Virus record (IMG/VR): IMGVR_UViG_3300007734_000602
Span: 1-33,803 of that record
DNA length: 33,803 bases
Direction: 5' to 3' (one strand)
Source of the DNA: a virus
Positions 20,086-28,509 of the stretch are shown piece by piece (positions within the stretch are counted from its first letter, which is position 1; every line of letters starts with the position of its first letter). Under the pieces are notes generated by a model. It did not search any database and was not told the DNA's origin. It worked only from the letters and a program-made list of their open reading frames with translations. The position numbers and the translations under genes were made by a program.

Positions 20086-22568
20086 GCGCCTGCTCCTCTC
20101 CTAATCGTTGGTGGAACCGTGAAGCGCCTCTTGCTTTCTTCTTCAATTGCCCCGTATACGCGTCGCGCAAACTCACGAGCATCTGAGCTAGAGCCAAGGA
20201 ATGCTCCAGCCTGCACGGTCACATTGATGCCACCGCCACCAATGACATTGCCGTTCATACCAGGGACGAATAGCTCTGGTCCAAATTCTCCGACCATGTA
20301 TCCTTGACCAGCTGCGACTGCGCCACCTAACGCGCGTGCTCCATACGCTGGGCTACGCATCGGAATTGGAGCGCCCCTACCAGCGCCACCGCCACCGCCG
20401 CCGCTAGTGCCGCCACCGCCACCGCTAGTGCCGCTGCCGCCCTTACCTCCGCCCTTTTTGCCGCCCCCCAAGAGACCCGATAAACCTTCGGTATCGGTGA
20501 GTCTTCCAGGGTTTTTGCCCAAGCCGAATGGATCGGAGAGGAATCCAAAGATATCTCCGATTGTGCCCAGGAATCCCAGCGCGCTCTTGATGTCTCGCAA
20601 CGCCTGAGCAAAATCCTGACCAGCCTTCGCCGCATCTTTGAACGCGTCAGCAAACGAATCAACCACTGGTTGATCCGTTTCCAGCTGATCCATGAGCGAA
20701 CCATGATCGTGCGCGTAATCGCGAACAGCCTTATTATTTTTATTCTGGGCTTCAAGTTGTGTTTCAAGACCAGCAAGTTGCGTTTGCAATGCAGCAAGGA
20801 ACGCGTCGCTACCGCTCTTTACAGCGGCATTCTGTTCCTTCTGTCGCTCCAAACGCTTCTGGTGCTTCGCGATTTCCTGCGTTTCTTCTTGCGCGCGGAT
20901 CGCCTCACGAGCCAAAGAAAGATTGATCTCAATTTGCTTGATCGCCTCTGAATCGCCGTTAGCAATTGCAATCTTAAGCGCCGATTCCTGTTGCTGCTCA
21001 ATGAGGCGCAGCGCAGCAATATTTTTGGCAAAGTCTTTATCAGATAGCGCAAGCTCTTGAATCTTTTGTGACAGATCCATCGCCGCCTGGATTTGTCCGC
21101 GTGCAGCATCAATTGCAGCTTGTCGCTTTGTCTCCGCCTCAAACTTCGCAATGCTCGCGCGTGCGTCAGCAACCGCCTTTTCATAGCGGGTCTGCTCTTC
21201 CGCGTACTGCTCAACCATGCGCTGCTCGCGCTCTGCGTAATCCGCCGCCACCTGGAATTGCTTGTCCAGATCGGATTCCGCCGCGATTGCAAGGTCACGT
21301 TCCGCTCGCAAGTTTGCAAGATCTCGCTGTGCCTTGATCTTCGCGTCAGCAGCCTCTTGCTCTGCGTCCGCCAGATCCTGAGCCAGCTCCTTACGGCGCT
21401 CGTCTAGTTGATACTGTCGCTCCGTCGCGTCAAGACCAGCGAGCATGGCGTCAAACGCTGTCTTCGCCTGGTCCACCTGAGCGCGCATGACGTCGCGAAT
21501 GGCGTCGCGCTGATCTTTGAGCTTCGCAATCTGTCGCGTAATCGCGGCAGTAACCTTGCTCGCTCCTCCAGATGCGCTCCCAGAAGCTCCGCCACTTGCC
21601 TTATAAGCCGCAATCTGTTGCTTGATCTGCGCAATATGCGCTTCAAGCTTCGCCTTGTTGATGTTAAGTCCAGCGGAGCTAGCACGCAGACTCTGGATAA
21701 ACCCAGACGCTGCGTCTGTTGCGCCAAGAAGCCCAGAGATAAATCCGCCGATTGCTCCAGCAACTGCCGCAAGAGTCTTCAAAAGACCTTCGCGATTCTC
21801 CATGACCCAGTTGCGGATAGCGTTGACGATGTTGATGATTGACGGAAGAAGTTGACTGGCGAGCGTAATCTGTAGTCCGTCAATCGTCATGCCAAGGAGC
21901 GCGAAACTCCTATCTGCATCCTCCGCCGCCGTCACGGTGCGCGCGTCAAGCACGAGACCCATCTTCTCAAGCTCGCTTGCCGCGCTCGCCGCAGCTTCGT
22001 CTGACAGATTGAGATAATCAATCATCGTCAGCGCGCTACGACCAAACAGGTCAACCGCGACAGCTGTCTTCGCTGCGCCGTCACCCATCTGTCCAAGCTT
22101 GCTACGGGTATTGTCTAGGACAGTTACGGTATCAAGAAGATTGCCTTCCGCGTCTCGCACCGTAATGCCAAGCGCGTTGAACTTTTCCTCGTTGTTCGTA
22201 ATCTCAGATGACAGCGTGCGGAATGTAGTGGCAAGACCATCCGTTGAAATGCCGAGCATGCCCAGCGTTCCAGCCAGAATGGAAGATTTCTCTGCGCTTG
22301 CGCCAGTCGCATCCGCGATCTGATCAATGCTGCGCGCGTAGGCGAGAGCCTTTGGCACCGCCTGCGTAAACAGCCCAGTGACCTGACTGAACGCGTCAAA
22401 TGCGACACCAGCGACTCGCTGACCGATGCCCTGACCGATACCCGTGAAGACATTGTTAAGCTGTTTACCAGCTGCGCGAAGAAGGTTGAACTCACGCTTG
22501 ACCTGTCTGAATGCAGGATCAATCGCGGCTTTACCTTCAATGACAATGCCAACTCGTTTATCAGCCAC
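20082..22568 (-). CDS. Tape measure protein
   Basis: An 828-residue protein. The N-terminal part contains hydrophobic helices (INIVNAIRNWVMEN, TLAAVAGAIGGFISGLLG), then a long charged coiled coil rich in Lys, Glu, Gln and Arg (about 340-640), and a Gly-run linker near 740-775 before a short C-terminal domain. Length fits a tail of roughly 120 nm by the usual 0.15 nm per residue. GTG 22568 overlaps the end of the frameshifted chaperone gene. Confidence 0.85.
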   Translation of the reverse strand: MADKRVGIVIEGKAAIDPAFRQVKREFNLLRAAGKQLNNVFTGIGQGIGQRVAGVAFDAFSQVTGLFTQAVPKALAYARSIDQIADATGASAEKSSILAGTLGMLGISTDGLATTFRTLSSEITNNEEKFNALGITVRDAEGNLLDTVTVLDNTRSKLGQMGDGAAKTAVAVDLFGRSALTMIDYLNLSDEAAASAASELEKMGLVLDARTVTAAEDADRSFALLGMTIDGLQITLASQLLPSIINIVNAIRNWVMENREGLLKTLAAVAGAIGGFISGLLGATDAASGFIQSLRASSAGLNINKAKLEAHIAQIKQQIAAYKASGGASGSASGGASKVTAAITRQIAKLKDQRDAIRDVMRAQVDQAKTAFDAMLAGLDATERQYQLDERRKELAQDLADAEQEAADAKIKAQRDLANLRAERDLAIAAESDLDKQFQVAADYAEREQRMVEQYAEEQTRYEKAVADARASIAKFEAETKRQAAIDAARGQIQAAMDLSQKIQELALSDKDFAKNIAALRLIEQQQESALKIAIANGDSEAIKQIEINLSLAREAIRAQEETQEIAKHQKRLERQKEQNAAVKSGSDAFLAALQTQLAGLETQLEAQNKNNKAVRDYAHDHGSLMDQLETDQPVVDSFADAFKDAAKAGQDFAQALRDIKSALGFLGTIGDIFGFLSDPFGLGKNPGRLTDTEGLSGLLGGGKKGGGKGGSGTSGGGGGTSGGGGGGAGRGAPIPMRSPAYGARALGGAVAAGQGYMVGEFGPELFVPGMNGNVIGGGGINVTVQAGAFLGSSSDAREFARRVYGAIEEESKRRFTVPPTIRRGAGA

Positions 22569-23042
22569 GCTTACTCCTTACCTTTGCCGCAGACGCCTGC
22601 GCTTGTGACTCTACCTTCTGAAAGTGCAGACCACGAATGATCCAGTCTGCGTTCGGTGCGTGCTCCAGTTCCCACGGGGCAATGTGCCAACGTCTTGCTA
22701 ACGCGTCCAACGCGTAATCAAGCGGAACGGTGACTGGCTTTCCGTCCCCTAGTCCAGCTGCTGCAAGGCTTCTGGCGAGCCGTTGGCGTTCACTTTTGGG
22801 AGTGCCGTTTCCGTTTGCTCAGCAGCCCATGCCTTCAGCAGTCCAAGCGCCGTCTGCACGTCGCAGTTGTCCAGGAAGTCATCGGCGCTCTTTCCGAACG
22901 GATGCTCTACGGCTGAAGCCGCAAGAATCTCTAGAAGCTTCGCCTCGTCAATCTCCCCGCGCTGAATAGAAATAAATTGGCGAGCAGACATTGATTTCAT
23001 GACAAATACCTGATCGCCAATCGTTACGTCAAATGTGCGCAT
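22561..23042 (-). CDS. Frameshifted tail assembly chaperone, long form (GT-like)
   Basis: By a -1 slip at CCCAAAA (22800-22794), translation from ATG 23042 leaves frame after residue 83, bypasses the TAG at 22749-22751 and reads 77 more codons to TGA 22563-22561, a 160-residue product. The extension includes PVTVPLDYALDALARRWHIAP and WELEHAPNADWIIRGLHFQ, typical of T domains that bind the tape measure. This frame has no convincing start of its own. The C-terminal end overlaps the tape-measure start. Confidence 0.8.
22749..23042 (-). CDS. Tail assembly chaperone, short form (G-like)
   Basis: A 97-residue protein (MRTFDVTIGDQVFVMKSMSARQF ...) between tail tube and tape measure, the standard position of the G product. 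It keeps the tape measure soluble and guides tail tube polymerisation. Start ATG 23042 has AGGAGG upstream. Only part of translation shifts to make the long form. Confidence 0.75.
   Translation of the reverse strand: MRTFDVTIGDQVFVMKSMSARQFISIQRGEIDEAKLLEILAASAVEHPFGKSADDFLDNCDVQTALGLLKAWAAEQTETALPKVNANGSPEALQQLD
22794..22800 (-). promoter_or_regulatory. -1 ribosomal frameshift slippery site CCCAAAA
   Basis: Minus-strand C-CCA-AAA fits X-XXY-YYZ in the zero frame of the short form. After slipping, CCC-AAA leads into a 77-codon open -1 frame. A short hairpin (GGCT/AGCC) follows by about 10 bases and may help. Confidence 0.75.
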
Positions 23043-23063
23043 ATAGCCTCCTTTGCCGTTTTT

Positions 23064-23130
23064 GTTACTAAAACGCCCGTCTATGCGACACCAGGAGACG
23101 CGTTTCCACGTCCCCTGGTGTCTAGATACC
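23064..23130 (-). promoter_or_regulatory. Rearranged copy F with 16-bp GAAA-capped hairpin
   Basis: On the minus strand the box TATCTAGACACC runs straight into a hairpin (23122-23087): GACACCAGG, G, GACGTG, loop GAAA, CGCGTC, T, CCTGGTGTC. As minus-strand RNA, two G-U wobbles make the 16-bp stem continuous; on plus they would be mismatches. The conserved 5' block (GTTACTAAAACGCCCGTCTA) is present but inverted. It lies between tail tube and chaperone genes, and may partly terminate or protect the abundant tail-tube mRNA. Confidence 0.65.
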
Positions 23131-23139
23131 CTAAAAGAA

Positions 23140-24129
23140 TCAGCTGATTGTCGCTGAGTTATTCTTCACAACAACGCTGAACGGAACGGTTGTAACCGAC
23201 CCATCAACGAATGGGCGAAGCGTGATCTCCTGGGCGACGTTTCCATCAACCTCTGTCTGCGTGATCTCATCAATCACACCGAAGAAGTCAACCGTCATCT
23301 CGTAGTTACCAGCGCCAAGCGTCGGACCAGTGGTGACGATGCGGACGCGTCGGAGGCTCTTATCCTCCCAGGCATCCAGCTCATTGTCATTCTGGAAGTG
23401 GCGCGTCAGCGTGAGCACAGCATCGGTCTTTGCGACACGATTCAGGGCTGCGCCAACAGAGCTTCCGTCAAGACCAAAGCGCGTGGTGAAGCCATTGGTC
23501 AGCGCGAGCGCAGCAACAGCGACGTTTGCATCTGCCGTGGTCCCAATTGCGTTTGCGGTGCCGTCAATGTAAACCGTGGTGTTCACGCCAACTGCGTGCT
23601 TCTCAACGGTGTCTGACGGGCTTGCGCTAAGCGCGGTTCCCTGGGTCATTCCCTTGAACGAGACCAGCCCAGCTTCAAACGTAACGACGTCATCCTTTGC
23701 CCAGGTAATCGTCAGCGTGTCCACCTTGTTACCAGGGACGCGGAACGATGCTGGAATGTTTGCCCCGCCATCCGACCATGCGTATTCAAGAGAGAATGAT
23801 CGCGTAAGGTCAGCGGTTGAAGCGGCGTTGAACGTCCAGGTGTATGGAGCAGCTGTGCCGCTCGCGGCTGCGGAGCCAATGCCTGCGTTCAGCCAGAAGA
23901 CTGACTGATCAAATGCAAGCGGTCCGCTAATGCTGAACGCATTGGTCTCAATGCCTTCGTATACTGCGCGCGACTGATTGTATGTTCCATCCAGGTAGTC
24001 TGGGCGGATTGATGCAATCGTGCGCTCGTGCGTAATCTCTGTACCGTAGAGCTTGCGCGTGGCGTTTGCGAAGGTTCCCGCCGTGCTCTCAAGCGCACCC
24101 TGAACCTTCTGAAGCACTCGTGTAGCCAT
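23140..24129 (-). CDS. Major tail (tube) protein
   Basis: A 329-residue protein. The long beta-rich chain, position before the frameshifted chaperone, and lines such as RVLQKVQGALESTAGTF and YEMTVDFFGVIDE match large siphovirus tube proteins. Start ATG 24129 follows GGAG. A strong hairpin follows the stop codon. Confidence 0.8.
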   Translation of the reverse strand: MATRVLQKVQGALESTAGTFANATRKLYGTEITHERTIASIRPDYLDGTYNQSRAVYEGIETNAFSISGPLAFDQSVFWLNAGIGSAAASGTAAPYTWTFNAASTADLTRSFSLEYAWSDGGANIPASFRVPGNKVDTLTITWAKDDVVTFEAGLVSFKGMTQGTALSASPSDTVEKHAVGVNTTVYIDGTANAIGTTADANVAVAALALTNGFTTRFGLDGSSVGAALNRVAKTDAVLTLTRHFQNDNELDAWEDKSLRRVRIVTTGPTLGAGNYEMTVDFFGVIDEITQTEVDGNVAQEITLRPFVDGSVTTVPFSVVVKNNSATIS

Positions 24130-24133
24130 CTAG

Positions 24134-24334
24134 TTACTCCTTTTCTGGCGACTGCTTTGCCGCCGTAGGTTCGGCAGGCTTGTTTGCTGCGAGCACGAAG
24201 GCGCCAGTTGCAATTAGCTCTTGCGCCTCATCCTCTGTGACTTCCGCAATGCGCGCGGCGACGCCAGGGATAAACCGTCCCTGCACGGGTTCAACCTTTA
24301 CCAGCCTCGCAGCTGGCTTAAGAATCTCAGCCAT
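24134..24334 (-). CDS. Small protein before tail tube gene
   Basis: A 66-residue protein. LVKVEPVQGRFIPGVAARIAEV and ELIATGAFVLA resemble small proteins (DUF7210-like) that often precede tail tube genes; the end is disordered. Start ATG 24334 follows GGGAG; the frame to 24478 is rejected because it overlaps the gp10-like gene. Confidence 0.6.
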   Translation of the reverse strand: MAEILKPAARLVKVEPVQGRFIPGVAARIAEVTEDEAQELIATGAFVLAANKPAEPTAAKQSPEKE

Positions 24335-24344
24335 CTTTACTCCC

Positions 24345-24854
24345 TCATGTGATTGGCGGTGTGGAGTCAATGTACTTTTGCAGTGACTCACCGACCGTCG
24401 CTTCAATAGAGCCAACGGCACCACTGAAGGCTGGACCGATAAATGGTCGCGCCTTTGTGCGCCGTCCGCTATCAACACCAGCGTGGCTCACGATCCTATG
24501 CCCGAACTCAATCAGGTGACGATGTGCTCCCCACGCAACGACCTGGGTAATGTCTCGTGCAAACGCGCGCTTAACGCTACGCGTCCGCGACATTGGACCA
24601 ACCCAATATCCAATCTCAGAGTATCGGCGCCGAATGCGCTTATAGCGAATGGACTTGAACAATCCGTCCGCTGGATGGTGAATTTGGATACCAGCTGCAC
24701 GATAGTTTACGCGCATTCTGTTGGCTGTTTGAGCAGCCACCTTGCGGGTTCCCTCTAGCACCACGGCATCCATTCGCTTCTGCCCAAGCTGATCCTCAAG
24801 CTTCTGCACAAAGTCGTTCGGCTGAATGCTGATTGAAACGATCTCTTTTGCCAC
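24345..24854 (-). CDS. HK97 gp10-like head-tail protein
   Basis: A 169-residue protein. HLIEFGHR and RPFIGPAF are the hallmark segments of HK97-gp10-type neck proteins. Start GTG 24854 shares a base with the upstream TAG (TAGTG). Confidence 0.7.
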   Translation of the reverse strand: MAKEIVSISIQPNDFVQKLEDQLGQKRMDAVVLEGTRKVAAQTANRMRVNYRAAGIQIHHPADGLFKSIRYKRIRRRYSEIGYWVGPMSRTRSVKRAFARDITQVVAWGAHRHLIEFGHRIVSHAGVDSGRRTKARPFIGPAFSGAVGSIEATVGESLQKYIDSTPPIT

Positions 24855-25300
24855 TAGGCTCCAATTTCGCTAACGACCGACCTAAACCGTACTTCGGTTC
24901 GGCAGTCAATTGCCAGAAGATCCTCGTCTGCTCCGTAAGTAACGTCGCCCATTGTGACGTTAGTTACCAGGCATGATATCACGCCTGCAACGTCAAGATC
25001 TTGATTGCCAACAGCGCCCTTAACAATTGCGTCGCGCCAAGCGTAAAGAGCTTTGATACCGCGATCTGTACCCATTGAGCGAGGGATGATAAATCGCACG
25101 GTGAAAACGTGCGTCTCGTCCACTTGTCTATTCATTGAGTATGAGAGCGTAGTATCTGGCGGTAATACAATTACCGCTGGATAGGTTGAGATATTATCTG
25201 GAGTGAATACTGTAGAAAGCTTAATCGCTTCGTAGCCAGTTGGCGGCGTAATGTTTGCAAAACGCGCGGCGAGCGCGGTGCCAACACCGTAGGTATTCAT
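24854..25300 (-). CDS. Tail terminator / completion protein candidate
   Basis: A 148-residue protein (AARFANITPPTGYEAIKLS, PAVIVLPPDTTLSYS, ALYAWRDAIVKG in outline) with the alpha/beta plan of gpU-like terminators. In many phages this gene follows rather than precedes the gp10-like gene, so head-tail stopper is an alternative. It starts 1 base after the connector's stop. Confidence 0.5.
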   Translation of the reverse strand: MNTYGVGTALAARFANITPPTGYEAIKLSTVFTPDNISTYPAVIVLPPDTTLSYSMNRQVDETHVFTVRFIIPRSMGTDRGIKALYAWRDAIVKGAVGNQDLDVAGVISCLVTNVTMGDVTYGADEDLLAIDCRTEVRFRSVVSEIGA

Positions 25301-25900
25301 TTAAACCGCCTGCGAAGGAATACGATACGGGCGCACGAGCTGCTCAACGTCTGGATCTAGACGGCTCAGCAACCTCATCTGTCCCGTCTCCAACGTCCCA
25401 GCAATTCCGAATGGGGTGTTCCTTCGGTTAAAAATTCTCCCACACTGCAACTGCGTTGCGGTCACGATTGGTTTTGGAATAGACGGAAATCCTCGCACTG
25501 CCGTGAGCTTTACGCCCTTGATCGTGTCAATTGGGAAGCTGCGATTCCCGTTTGTGGCGACACGAATCAGCGTGTACGGGCGTCCCGTCAGCGCGGCGTT
25601 GAACGGTTCCAACACATAGTCTGCTGTCCCCCAGGTCGTACCAAACGACCCATCGCCACCGTCATCGGTTTGCAGGATAGAGACCGAAGAGACGTCATCA
25701 ATTTCTAGGCTAAGCGCCTTGTCTGGCGTGTAGTAGGAAACAACGGTCCCCGCGCTGTAGAAGAATCTACCAGCATAATCATCAATCATGCGGCTGACGG
25801 TCTCAATGACAAGATCAATTTCCGTGTCGGATGAGGCGTCAATAATGCCCAACGCCTCTTTCACGGCGCTCCCCGTGGTGTACCCGTTTGTGATCGGCAT
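25301..25900 (-). CDS. Head-tail connector (gp6-like)
   Basis: A 199-residue protein. VKEALGIIDASSDTEIDLVIETVSRMIDDYAGRFF is the classic helical start of gp6/Phage_connect adaptors that bind the portal, and the rest is beta-rich. Start ATG 25900 follows AGGAG. Confidence 0.7.
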   Translation of the reverse strand: MPITNGYTTGSAVKEALGIIDASSDTEIDLVIETVSRMIDDYAGRFFYSAGTVVSYYTPDKALSLEIDDVSSVSILQTDDGGDGSFGTTWGTADYVLEPFNAALTGRPYTLIRVATNGNRSFPIDTIKGVKLTAVRGFPSIPKPIVTATQLQCGRIFNRRNTPFGIAGTLETGQMRLLSRLDPDVEQLVRPYRIPSQAV

Positions 25901-25908
25901 TCAGTCTC

Positions 25909-27144
25909 CTATCGGCGCTTTTTTTGTGCGCGTCGCTGCTCGCGGTTTACCGCAGGCGCACTCGTCAACTCATCCTCAAGTTGCTTGAGAATTGGTCGCC
26001 AGTGCGTTTCGTACACATAATTTGTTTCGTAATTCTTCATGAACGCAGCAGCCTTCGCCTTAGCCTCTGCAAGCTCTGTTGGCTTGCGCATCAATTCGTA
26101 TGACTGCTCTAGCGCGTCCATGATCTCTTTGACGTTTGGTGTCATCCACCATCCGCCCTGCATTGGATCATATTCAACTTGTCCGCCAACTTTCCATCCA
26201 GCGCCAACAAGCTCTGGCATTGCAGTCCACTCCGTCACTGCGGGTAACAGACCGCATGCTTGAGATTCTATAATGCCGACGCCGAAGCCCTCGCCCTTGG
26301 AACAGTGCAATAAAATATTACTTGCACTATATAGGCGAGCTAATACCTCTTGCGACAAACCTTGTCGGTATTCAAACTGCGGCACAACTCGCACGCGATC
26401 CATTGGTGCGCTGCACGCCGCAAGAAGTGGCTCAAGCTTCACGCCATTTGCAAGACCGAAGATATCGGTATGAAGATATAGGTACGCATCTTTGCGACCG
26501 CGCGCCCACGTTGACCACGCAAGAATTTGCTCGCCCCACGATTTGCGAGGCGGGGTCACGCCCTTGTTCGCGGCATTGATCATCGTCAAATGCGCATCGT
26601 CTGGAATGTTTAGCTCTTTGCGAATGTCAGACGGTGTTGGCTTGAACACTGCTGGGTTAAAACTATGCGGAGCGTAGAACACACGGTCTCGCTCAACGCC
26701 AGCCTCAAGCAACTCGCGCTCTCCGAATTGGCTCATGGCGATTGCCCATTTGCCTTTTCCGCGACGATCAAACCAGGCTTTTACCTCTGGCGGTACCACG
26801 CTGTGGTCAATCGGCGTCCAGGATGCCATTGGGATCTCATCCCATTGTGGAGATTTGTAGACCCACACGTCATAGAGGCTAAGTCCCAGGGCTGGAAGTT
26901 TTGGCTCTTGATTGCTCCACCACATGATTTGCGCTGGAGTTAGGTCGTTGGAGTATGCGTCCATTCCCTGACCCATGATCGGAACGCCGTTCCACTCCAG
27001 CGTTGTTCCAGCTAAACCGTAATTCGCCATTACCGCAACAAGGTGACCGTCGCGCTTGAGCTGTGGAATCAGCTCTGTCGCCTGGACGCCGTATCCCGTG
27101 GGCGACCATGGAGCATTCGTCGTAAGTCCAATCCTGAGTGCCAT
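25909..27144 (-). CDS. GT4-like glycosyltransferase
   Basis: A 411-residue GT-B glycosyltransferase. The N-terminal part (MALRIGLTTNAPWSPTGYG) has the first Rossmann strand and Gly loop; HCSKGEGFGVGIIESQACG gives the E-x7-E motif (E285, E293) that binds the sugar nucleotide. Located between the capsid gene and the neck genes, where it probably adds sugar to virion or host surface. Start ATG 27144 follows GGGGAGG. Behind the capsid hairpin it may be expressed less than the capsid. Confidence 0.8.
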   Translation of the reverse strand: MALRIGLTTNAPWSPTGYGVQATELIPQLKRDGHLVAVMANYGLAGTTLEWNGVPIMGQGMDAYSNDLTPAQIMWWSNQEPKLPALGLSLYDVWVYKSPQWDEIPMASWTPIDHSVVPPEVKAWFDRRGKGKWAIAMSQFGERELLEAGVERDRVFYAPHSFNPAVFKPTPSDIRKELNIPDDAHLTMINAANKGVTPPRKSWGEQILAWSTWARGRKDAYLYLHTDIFGLANGVKLEPLLAACSAPMDRVRVVPQFEYRQGLSQEVLARLYSASNILLHCSKGEGFGVGIIESQACGLLPAVTEWTAMPELVGAGWKVGGQVEYDPMQGGWWMTPNVKEIMDALEQSYELMRKPTELAEAKAKAAAFMKNYETNYVYETHWRPILKQLEDELTSAPAVNREQRRAQKKRR

Positions 27145-27174
27145 TCAGATTTGCCTCCCCTAACTATTGGTTTG

Positions 27175-27206
27175 CCCCGCTGGTCAGATTACTCCGACCA
27201 GCGGGG
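27175..27206. terminator. Intergenic 11-bp hairpin after capsid gene
   Basis: CCCCGCTGGTC pairs with GACCAGCGGGG around a 10-base loop between the capsid stop and the glycosyltransferase start. No U-run follows on the minus strand, so partial termination or mRNA protection are both possible. Confidence 0.5.
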
Positions 27207-27229
27207 TTTGTCTCAACTAAAACCTAGAA

Positions 27230-28411
27230 TCAGGTGTTAGCGGAAACGAGTACACGAAGCGCGGTTACATCTGGGATGTTCCCGTCAACTGCGTACAGCG
27301 TTCGGACTGCGGTTTGCGCATAATCAAACCTAAAATCTGTACTTGAAGCCACCTCAATCGGCAATTCGCGAATGTAGTACGAAGGCGCGTGCATGATTGC
27401 AACCGACTTAGAAGCCGATGCAACAGCAGCCATGTGCACATTCTCAACGACGCGATAGCCAAGGAGAGTGTCTGGCTGACCAACAACAAGACCAGGGGTC
27501 CAGATTGGCTGACCAGTCGTATCCTGAAGCTTACGAATCTTTGACATCGCGGTGGATGCAACTTGCCACTGTGTATTCGCATTGCGATACATAGGCTGAA
27601 GGCTATAAGCCAACGTAATTACATCCAACGAGTCAAAGAATGTTGACGTGACAGTTCCTGCCTTCGTTGCAGTTGAAAGCTGTGCATTACCAGCGGCTGG
27701 TACAAAGCCCTGTGGCTGAGTGGTACCAGTGCCAAGCGTGCATGCTGACCCTGCAAGGAATGCAATCTGATTACCAGCAGACTCACCAACGAGCGCAGTG
27801 ATATTCACTGAGTTGTCGCGGATAAGCTCGTTGCTAAGAAGCGTCAGCGCAGCGATCTTATTTGCATACAGCGTAATGCTGCTGATCGTAGGATCGGTTG
27901 GGCTGATCTGGCTTCCCTCGCCAACGAATGCTGCTGTCTGGTTAGCCGTAAGGCGCGGAACAGTGATCTGCTCGCCAGTAGCGGTGCGGATCTTTGTTGC
28001 ACCTTCGTACACAGGATTTCCAGCGGTCAAGGCGACCACAACAAAATCCGCAAACGAGACAGGCACAGTGCTTGACGAAGAAGAAAGCGCGCGAATATCA
28101 AACTTCGCGGATCGCTTCTCGCCTGCTGCAACGGCGCGGAGAACATCTCCGTCGTTGTCAGCCTTCACTGCATTCTCAACCTTAAGTGCGCGCTCCGCGA
28201 GCGCGTCAATCTTGGCGGCACGCTCTTCAGCCTGCTCAACAACATCCATCTTGGACTTCTTGTCCGACATGGCGTCGTTCAGCTTCTGCCAACGAGCTTC
28301 CTCTTCTGGTGTGAACTCTCGCTTCTCATCGGTCGCCGTCGCAAGAAGGGCTTTCGCCTCTTCCCAATCGTTTCGGTAACCAGCAAAAAGCTTCTTTGAA
28401 ATCTCCGACAT
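27230..28411 (-). CDS. HK97-type major capsid protein
   Basis: A 393-residue protein. The first 105 residues are a charged helical delta domain (EEEARWQKLNDAMSDKKSKM ...), which the prohead protease would remove near RSAKFDIRA. The rest follows the HK97 capsid plan (TVPRLTANQTAAFVGEGSQI, TLYANKIAALTLLSNELI, ... LLGYRVVENVHM). Start ATG 28411 with AAGGA upstream. It follows the protease gene and is followed by a hairpin. Confidence 0.9.
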   Translation of the reverse strand: MSEISKKLFAGYRNDWEEAKALLATATDEKREFTPEEEARWQKLNDAMSDKKSKMDVVEQAEERAAKIDALAERALKVENAVKADNDGDVLRAVAAGEKRSAKFDIRALSSSSSTVPVSFADFVVVALTAGNPVYEGATKIRTATGEQITVPRLTANQTAAFVGEGSQISPTDPTISSITLYANKIAALTLLSNELIRDNSVNITALVGESAGNQIAFLAGSACTLGTGTTQPQGFVPAAGNAQLSTATKAGTVTSTFFDSLDVITLAYSLQPMYRNANTQWQVASTAMSKIRKLQDTTGQPIWTPGLVVGQPDTLLGYRVVENVHMAAVASASKSVAIMHAPSYYIRELPIEVASSTDFRFDYAQTAVRTLYAVDGNIPDVTALRVLVSANT

Positions 28412-28453
28412 TTGGAGTTCCTTTCTGCTTTTGTTTACTTAATTTCTTTCACC

Positions 28454-28483
28454 CAGTGGTGCTCTGGCAGTGGTGTCTGTCAA
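28454..28483 (-). promoter_or_regulatory. Weak candidate promoter before the capsid gene
   Basis: TCTTGACAG resembles the -35 block of P1/P3, but the -10 (ACCACT) is poor. The spacer contains two direct CAGTGGTG copies (28454-28461, 28468-28475). No GTAC-N4-GTAC is present. Confidence 0.25.
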
Positions 28484-28509
28484 GACCCTCGTGCCTTCGC
28501 CCTCGTGGA

